Source: Prevotella sp. (lineage in GTDB: Bacteria > Bacteroidota > Bacteroidia > Bacteroidales > Bacteroidaceae). Taken from it: DNA of 21,262 bases. The translations under genes and the position numbers were made by a program. The notes beneath the pieces were generated by a model. That model was not told the origin of the DNA, made no database searches, and worked only from the letters and a program-made list of their open reading frames with translations. The DNA lies in the NCBI GenBank assembly GCA_017428805.1, contig JAFRQC010000121.1, forward strand, positions 1 through 21,262. Reading direction: 5' to 3'. Each line of letters starts with the position of its first letter. The first letter of the stretch is position 1. Positions 17,315-21,262 of this stretch are shown in pieces.

Positions 17315-18268
17315 ATGTACAAATTTGAGCCATTATTAAAACAAACACTTTGGGGAGGCGACAGGATCGTCCCCTTCAAACACTTAGACGTCACGACAGA
17401 CCATGTCGGCGAGAGTTGGGAAATCTCCGGTGTCAACGGTAACGAGACCATCGTGGCCAACGGACCAGATAAAGGCAAGAGCCTCAACGAACTGGTGCGC
17501 GAGCAGAAAGGACGGCTCGTAGGCGAAGAGAACTACCTGCGCTTTGGTGATGAGTTCCCGTTGCTCATCAAGTTCATCGATGCCCAGAAAGACCTCTCGA
17601 TACAAGTACACCCCAACGACGAGATTGCCCACCGTCAAGGCAAGCCACGCGGCAAGACGGAGATGTGGTACGTCCTTCCATCTGTCCCTGGGGCATTTCT
17701 GTATAACGGACTGAAGCAGCAGATCACCCCTGAGCAGTATAAGGCGATGGTGGAGAATGACATCATCACTGATGCCCTGGCCCGTTACGAGGTTCATGAG
17801 GGTGATGTCTTCTTCATTCCCGCAGGACGTATCCACGCCATCGGCGCAGGGAGCTTCGTAGCAGAAATCCAGCAGACCTCCGACGTCACCTACCGCATCT
17901 ACGACTTCAAGCGTAAGGACAAGAACGGCAACTACCGCGAGCTGCACACCAAAGAGGCTGCCGAGAGCATCGACTACAACGTGCTGCCCGACTACCGCAC
18001 AGCCTACGAGCCGAAACAGAACGAAGGGGTTCAGGTAGTCAGCTGTCCTTACTTCACCACCGCCGTCTATGACCTGACGGAGCCGATGACGCTCGACTAC
18101 TCCGAACTTGATTCGTTTGTCATTCTGATAGCCGTCAAGGGAGAGGGAAAGCTCATCTGCGAAGGTGAAGAGATGACATTCCGTATGGGTGACACCGTTC
18201 TTCTTCCTGCCACAACGAAGGAAGTCAAGGTCGAAGGCACCATCAAGTTCTTGGAGACTTACGTGTAA
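17315..18268 (+). CDS. manA: Mannose-6-phosphate isomerase, class I
   Basis: Zinc enzyme interconverting mannose-6-phosphate and fructose-6-phosphate (EC 5.3.1.8), feeding mannose catabolism or GDP-mannose. The 317-aa cupin-type protein starts FEPLLKQTLWGGDRI and has the zinc ligands Q97 and H99 (LSIQVHPND), E116 (GKTEMWYVL) and H174 (IPAGRIHAIGAG), then the QTSDVTYRIYDF segment. Length matches the short bacterial form (about 315-325 residues). The last codons (Y-V-stop) come from a repeat of the CGTGTAATCCGTGCC type, and the gene overlaps the convergent DUF4435 gene by 10 bp. Confidence 0.94.
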   Translation: MYKFEPLLKQTLWGGDRIVPFKHLDVTTDHVGESWEISGVNGNETIVANGPDKGKSLNELVREQKGRLVGEENYLRFGDEFPLLIKFIDAQKDLSIQVHPNDEIAHRQGKPRGKTEMWYVLPSVPGAFLYNGLKQQITPEQYKAMVENDIITDALARYEVHEGDVFFIPAGRIHAIGAGSFVAEIQQTSDVTYRIYDFKRKDKNGNYRELHTKEAAESIDYNVLPDYRTAYEPKQNEGVQVVSCPYFTTAVYDLTEPMTLDYSELDSFVILIAVKGEGKLICEGEEMTFRMGDTVLLPATTKEVKVEGTIKFLETYV

Positions 18269-19263
18269 TCCGTGCCTAAATAATTCCGGACATCGTCCTG
18301 CACGCGGCGGAACTGCTCTGAGGACATGTATCCACTATTCTTCTTGAGCATCACCTTGATGTCCTGCAACGAATTCTCATAGCAAGTCATCTCATTCTGC
18401 TTCTGTGTCTGATGCGCTCTGGCACGGTTAATCTCCGTCTGCCGTTCCTGTCGCAACAGGTTACATACCTTCGAGAGCATCGGCGACACAACGGTGTCAA
18501 ACAAATGATGCCCTTGTATATATAAATAGGTGGTCTGCGGTGTCACGCCCAGCGCCTTGATACTGTCTTTCGTGGCCAGGTATTCCTCCTTGGCATCAGG
18601 ATACTGGCGTTGCAGTTCGTTGATCTTCGTATGCACTTTGCGCTTCACGTTCTCTATCGACGGCCCTGGAGTCATCACGTTGAAGCCTCCAGGATCGGCG
18701 ATGCGGTTGAAATCCGTGATGGTGAACTTCGGATAGTTGCCGTTGCGATACATCATGACCGACCAGACGAACAACGGGAAGATGGCCTCGGAGAACAGTC
18801 TGAAATACTCACGGAAGTCGAAGATGCGATGGTCATTAAGTGTCACGGAGACGCAGACATTATGGAGCGACGGCGCATAGCACTGGAAGTTCTCGATGGC
18901 ATAGACATAGGTATGGAACACATACGGACTATCCAGCACCTGCTTCGACGAATTCGTCACCCCCTGCATCAGGTAGTCGTAGTCGGCATCCACACAGGCA
19001 ATCATATCCCTGCCCAACGGCTCCCCCTTGAGGAAGTTCATCAGCACCGACTTCTTGCCACGGGTGAGTTTACCCTTCGACGGCAGCATCACCTCAAAGT
19101 AGCGCTTGTCGTTCTCAAACTCTGAGAGCACCGTCCGCCAGAAGTAGATATCATCATAGCTCTCGACATAGGCCACGATCCTATGCCTTGCCTTCTTCGA
19201 TGTCAGCGCATTCGCCGCCTCGAAGTACCTGCTATTGAGATTATCCTTCAGTCGATTCGCCAT
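18259..19263 (-). CDS. DUF4435 (TOPRIM-like) protein, partner of the ATPase
   Basis: A 334-aa protein (from the ATG at 19263; a GTG at 19266 is also possible). It matches DUF4435: an N-terminal acidic motif YVESYDDIYFWR, then IACVDADYDYL and YAIENFQCY, in the spacing of a TOPRIM fold (single Glu; DxD pair; third acidic site). With the ATG as residue 1 these acidic residues are E34, D92/D94 and E124. In the PARIS anti-phage system the AriB subunit is a DUF4435/TOPRIM toxin nuclease held by an ATPase, AriA. The C-terminal half (about 190-300) is helical and charged, with no recognised domain. Its start overlaps the ATPase stop (TGATG), a sign of coupled translation. It overlaps manA tail to tail by 10 bp. 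Function in defence is inference; a housekeeping RNA or DNA repair role is possible. Confidence 0.8.
   Translation of the reverse strand: MANRLKDNLNSRYFEAANALTSKKARHRIVAYVESYDDIYFWRTVLSEFENDKRYFEVMLPSKGKLTRGKKSVLMNFLKGEPLGRDMIACVDADYDYLMQGVTNSSKQVLDSPYVFHTYVYAIENFQCYAPSLHNVCVSVTLNDHRIFDFREYFRLFSEAIFPLFVWSVMMYRNGNYPKFTITDFNRIADPGGFNVMTPGPSIENVKRKVHTKINELQRQYPDAKEEYLATKDSIKALGVTPQTTYLYIQGHHLFDTVVSPMLSKVCNLLRQERQTEINRARAHQTQKQNEMTCYENSLQDIKVMLKKNSGYMSSEQFRRVQDDVRNYLGTDYT
18262..18278. repeat. CGTGTAATCCGTGCC repeat at the manA / DUF4435 junction
   Basis: A 17-bp stretch shared exactly with 6469-6485 (right arm of the gcvPA-gcvPB inverted repeat). On the + strand it gives the manA stop (TAA, 18266-18268); on the - strand it encodes GTDYT and leads into the stop of the DUF4435 gene (18259-18261). 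No terminator hairpin is visible at this convergent junction. Confidence 0.7.
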
Positions 19264-20069
19264 CACACCGTGATATCCGTAACTTCCGTGACGGCATCAA
19301 CCCAGCCGTTCATGACGACGGCAGGTGAGTGTGTGGTCAGGATGATCTGCACATTCGGATTCAATTCCAGACAGAGGTCGATGATGCGCTTCTGCCACTC
19401 GATATGGAGCGACACTTCGGGCTCATCCATAAAGAGCACGTAGGGCTGGTTATCCTCCACCAGCACGGTGAGCAGGATAGCTAGGATCTGCTTCTCGCCG
19501 CTCGACAGCTGATAAGGCACCAGCGTCTCACCAATCTGCGAGAACCGTATCTCGTTCTCCGTCCTGACAATCGTCTTGCCGGTATCCGTGAACAAGTCAT
19601 CAACGATATCCTGGAAACGGCTCTTCTTCTCCGACAGCTGCTGAGCGGCATCGGCATGTCCCTGCTGCAACTGCTCGATGATGCGGTTGCCGATGTTCAC
19701 CTGATAGTCGAGGTACTTCCGCTGCAAGTGGAAGAGCTGGAAGTCGAGCGCCGAACGGATACGGGTATCGACCATGTTCAGCGTCTCATTGTCGAGCATG
19801 GGAGAGTCGAGCGAACGGATGATGTCGAAGCGGATATGCGTGGCATCGGCAGGCTCCACATCGATATGCACCCCCTTCAACAGGTGGTTGATGATGTCGC
19901 CGTTGGTGTTCACACTCTTAATGATTTTGTTGAGGATGGTGCTCTTGCCCACACCGTTGATGCCGCTCAGGATATTCACCTGACGGTTCAGTTCCCACAC
20001 CACGTGTTTCTTCCCGCTCCAGAGCGAGTCGATCTCAATCCTTCGGATATAGTCAGCATACTTTTGCAT
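19263..20069 (-). CDS. ABC/SMC-type AAA ATPase, PARIS AriA-like but short
   Basis: A 268-aa soluble ATPase with Walker A GINGVGKST (36-44), ABC signature LSSGEKQ (188-194), Walker B YVLFMDEPEVSLH (210-222) and the switch His H247 in LTTHSP. This is the AAA_21/AAA_15 class seen in OLD, Septu, retron and PARIS systems. Between Walker A and the signature lies only about 140 residues, with a short helical segment (about 100-155) in place of long coiled coils. It is therefore far smaller than AriA proteins, which as I recall are about 450 residues or more. It directly precedes the DUF4435 gene (TGATG) and follows the FKBP gene by 29 bp with no promoter in between, so it probably shares the glyS-FKBP transcript. 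Confidence 0.85.
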   Translation of the reverse strand: MQKYADYIRRIEIDSLWSGKKHVVWELNRQVNILSGINGVGKSTILNKIIKSVNTNGDIINHLLKGVHIDVEPADATHIRFDIIRSLDSPMLDNETLNMVDTRIRSALDFQLFHLQRKYLDYQVNIGNRIIEQLQQGHADAAQQLSEKKSRFQDIVDDLFTDTGKTIVRTENEIRFSQIGETLVPYQLSSGEKQILAILLTVLVEDNQPYVLFMDEPEVSLHIEWQKRIIDLCLELNPNVQIILTTHSPAVVMNGWVDAVTEVTDITV

Positions 20070-20098
20070 AGGCTTAGGATTTTATTGTCGTTTGGATG

Positions 20099-20716
20099 CT
20101 ATCGGCTCTTGAATTGTCCCATTTCCTCACCCTGGGGCCAAATCTCTAACACGGCGATATCGAAGGTCAGGTCGCTATAGGCACGGATGCCCGACGACGT
20201 CGAGGTGCCATAGCCCAGCTTGTAGGGGATATGCACGATCCAGCGGTCTCCCTTGTGCATGTGCATCAGGGCTGTGCAGAAACCCTCGACGAGACCGTCC
20301 GGCGTCACGTCTGTCATACCTGCAGTCTTCCAGTCGAAGTCGCCAACGAATGTCTCGTCGAACACGTAGCCTTTGGGATAGCTCGTGGTCGGGATGTAAC
20401 GTCCACGATAGGCCACACGCACATTGTCCGTATAGAGGGGACTCTCCGTACCGCTGCCCTTCTCCACTTCTTCCACATAGATATAGTCGCTGTTCGTCAG
20501 GCCCGATGCCGACTCGTTCTTGGCATAGGTCAGGATCTTGCGATACATACCGCTGCTGACTCCCGCAGCCCACTGGTCCGTCTGCGCGTCGTTGCGTTCC
20601 TGCCAGTTGGCATACTCGTCCACTTCGTCGTTCTCCTCACTACAGGCGCATACGCTAAATGATAAATGACAAATGATGAATGATAAACCAATCATCCTCA
20701 TCGTACTGCCTTTCAT
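20099..20716 (-). CDS. FKBP-type peptidyl-prolyl isomerase lipoprotein
   Basis: Lipoprotein with a C-terminal FKBP domain, probably a periplasmic folding helper. From the ATG at 20716 it has 205 aa: MKGSTMRMIG, a hydrophobic core and a lipobox VCAC with the lipidated Cys at 25, followed by an acidic linker (SEENDEVDE). The FKBP part (about 80-199) shows NVRVAYRGRYIP, GYVFDETF, VEGFCTALMHMHKGDRWIVHIPYKLGYG and LTFDIAVLEI. An upstream ATG (20758) is in frame, but it lies in a repeat and would put a charged stretch before the signal peptide. The hydrophobic core (LSFIICHLSFS) is encoded by a TGATAAA heptamer array whose inverted partner lies upstream of the start. Several active-site aromatic positions differ from human FKBP12, so isomerase activity is uncertain. 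Confidence 0.85.
   Translation of the reverse strand: MKGSTMRMIGLSFIICHLSFSVCACSEENDEVDEYANWQERNDAQTDQWAAGVSSGMYRKILTYAKNESASGLTNSDYIYVEEVEKGSGTESPLYTDNVRVAYRGRYIPTTSYPKGYVFDETFVGDFDWKTAGMTDVTPDGLVEGFCTALMHMHKGDRWIVHIPYKLGYGTSTSSGIRAYSDLTFDIAVLEIWPQGEEMGQFKSR
20656..20687. repeat. Heptamer array coding for the FKBP signal peptide (arm 2)
   Basis: Four TAAATGA-type heptamers plus TAAA on the + strand. Read on the - strand it is TTTATCATTCATCATTTG followed by two more units, which translate to LSFIICHLSFS of the FKBP lipoprotein. It is the inverted partner of 20744-20775 with 29 of 32 positions matching. Confidence 0.85.
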
Positions 20717-20743
20717 CACTTGCTTTACAATACCCCACATATC

Positions 20744-20775
20744 TTTATCATTTATCATTCATCATTTATCATTTA
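20744..20775. repeat. Heptamer array upstream of the FKBP start (arm 1)
   Basis: Four TTTATCA-type heptamers (one TTCATCA) plus TTTA. It is the inverted partner of 20656-20687. In the glyS-FKBP transcript the two arms could form a stem of about 32 bp with a 56-base loop (20688-20743) that contains the FKBP start codon. Confidence 0.85.
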
Positions 20776-20789
20776 GGGCGACGCCCGCC

Positions 20790-21262
20790 TTACTGAAGCT
20801 TCTTCAACAGACTTGCGATGCTCACCTTGTCCTCGATGATGCTGTTCAGTTCGCTGATCTTCACACGCTCCTGCTCCATCGTGTCGCGGAAACGGAGGGT
20901 GACGCAACCATCGTTCAAGGTATCGTGGTCGACGGTGACGCAATACGGTGTACCAATAGCGTCCTGACGACGATAGCGCTTGCCGATAGAGTCCTTCTCG
21001 TCGTACTGGCAGTTGAAGTGGAACTTCAGGCTGTCGATGATCTCGCGAGCCTTCTCGGGCAGACCATCCTTCTTCACCAGCGGCATCACAGCGCACTTCA
21101 CGGGAGCCAGCGCTGCGGGCAACTTCAAGACCACGCGGGTCTCGCCGTTCTCCAGCTTCTCCTCCTCGTAAGCGTGGCACATGATGCTCAGGAACATACG
21201 GTCGACACCGATGGAGGTCTCGATGACATACGGCGTGTAGCTCTCGTTGGTCTGAGGATCGA
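20790..21262 (-). CDS. glyS: Glycyl-tRNA synthetase, C-terminal part (truncated by window edge)
   Basis: The last 156 residues of the single-chain (alpha2, eukaryote/archaea-like) glycyl-tRNA synthetase, EC 6.1.1.14. Visible parts are the end of the catalytic core, PYVIETSIGVDRMFLSIMCHAYEEE (motif 3 region, read in pieces), and the anticodon-binding domain with LAPVKCAVMPL, RYRRQDAIGTPYCVTVD and DGCVTLRFRDTMEQERV. The ATG at 21197 is internal, and the frame continues to the window edge. The stop is 73 bp upstream of the FKBP start, and the two genes are probably cotranscribed. The gene symbol could also be written glyQS. Confidence 0.93.
   Translation of the reverse strand, partial: DPQTNESYTPYVIETSIGVDRMFLSIMCHAYEEEKLENGETRVVLKLPAALAPVKCAVMPLVKKDGLPEKAREIIDSLKFHFNCQYDEKDSIGKRYRRQDAIGTPYCVTVDHDTLNDGCVTLRFRDTMEQERVKISELNSIIEDKVSIASLLKKLQ

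Noticed and set aside
20717..20758. Upstream ATG as the start of the FKBP gene
   Set aside because: The added residues (MINDKDMWGIVKQV) are partly encoded by the heptamer repeat and would put an acidic stretch before the lipoprotein signal peptide. It remains possible, but ATG 20716 fits better.

Overview
The window looks like a chromosomal segment of a Bacteroidota bacterium, most likely Prevotella or a close relative. The evidence is: promoters of the TTG-N20-TAnnTTTG type and no Shine-Dalgarno sequences; a split glycine decarboxylase (GcvPA/GcvPB); a meso-diaminopimelate dehydrogenase; the dxs-trkA-trkH cluster; a FISUMP-like secreted protein; and many short repeats of kinds common in Prevotella. 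Most content is housekeeping. No IS element, phage gene, CRISPR array, tRNA or rRNA is visible. The genus is an inference.

Layout. Bases 1-546 carry no credible gene. They hold an array of TTGAC/GTCAA palindromes spaced exactly 22 bp, a promoter, a 139-bp imperfect palindrome and a second promoter. On the + strand follow a secreted protein of unknown function (547-1443), a FISUMP-like secreted protein (1519-2190), ddh (2231-3130) and purN (3127-3702). purN meets lpdA tail to tail inside a shared bidirectional terminator. On the - strand from 10009 down to 3699 lies a full glycine-cleavage operon: lplA, gcvT, gcvH, gcvPA, gcvPB, lpdA. It pairs the four cleavage proteins with their own lipoate ligase and E3 subunit. 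Next are a secreted CE1-type esterase (+), panE (-) and, divergent from panE, dxs-trkA-trkH followed by manA (+). The right end, on the - strand, has the 3' part of glycyl-tRNA synthetase, an FKBP-type lipoprotein, an ABC-type ATPase and a DUF4435/TOPRIM-like protein.

The most interesting points are these. (1) The ATPase-DUF4435 pair has the domain make-up of the PARIS anti-phage system, but with a much shorter ATPase and a housekeeping location. (2) Repeats are written into proteins: lpdA carries two different repeats translated in frame, dxs carries a 4-copy heptamer array, the FKBP signal peptide is encoded by one arm of an inverted heptamer repeat that encloses its start codon, lplA ends inside a repeat, and one repeat supplies the stop codons of both manA and the DUF4435 gene. 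(3) The regularly phased palindrome array at the left end sits just upstream of a promoter that reads into a large hairpin. All assignments were made by reading motifs and family-typical segments; no database search was run.
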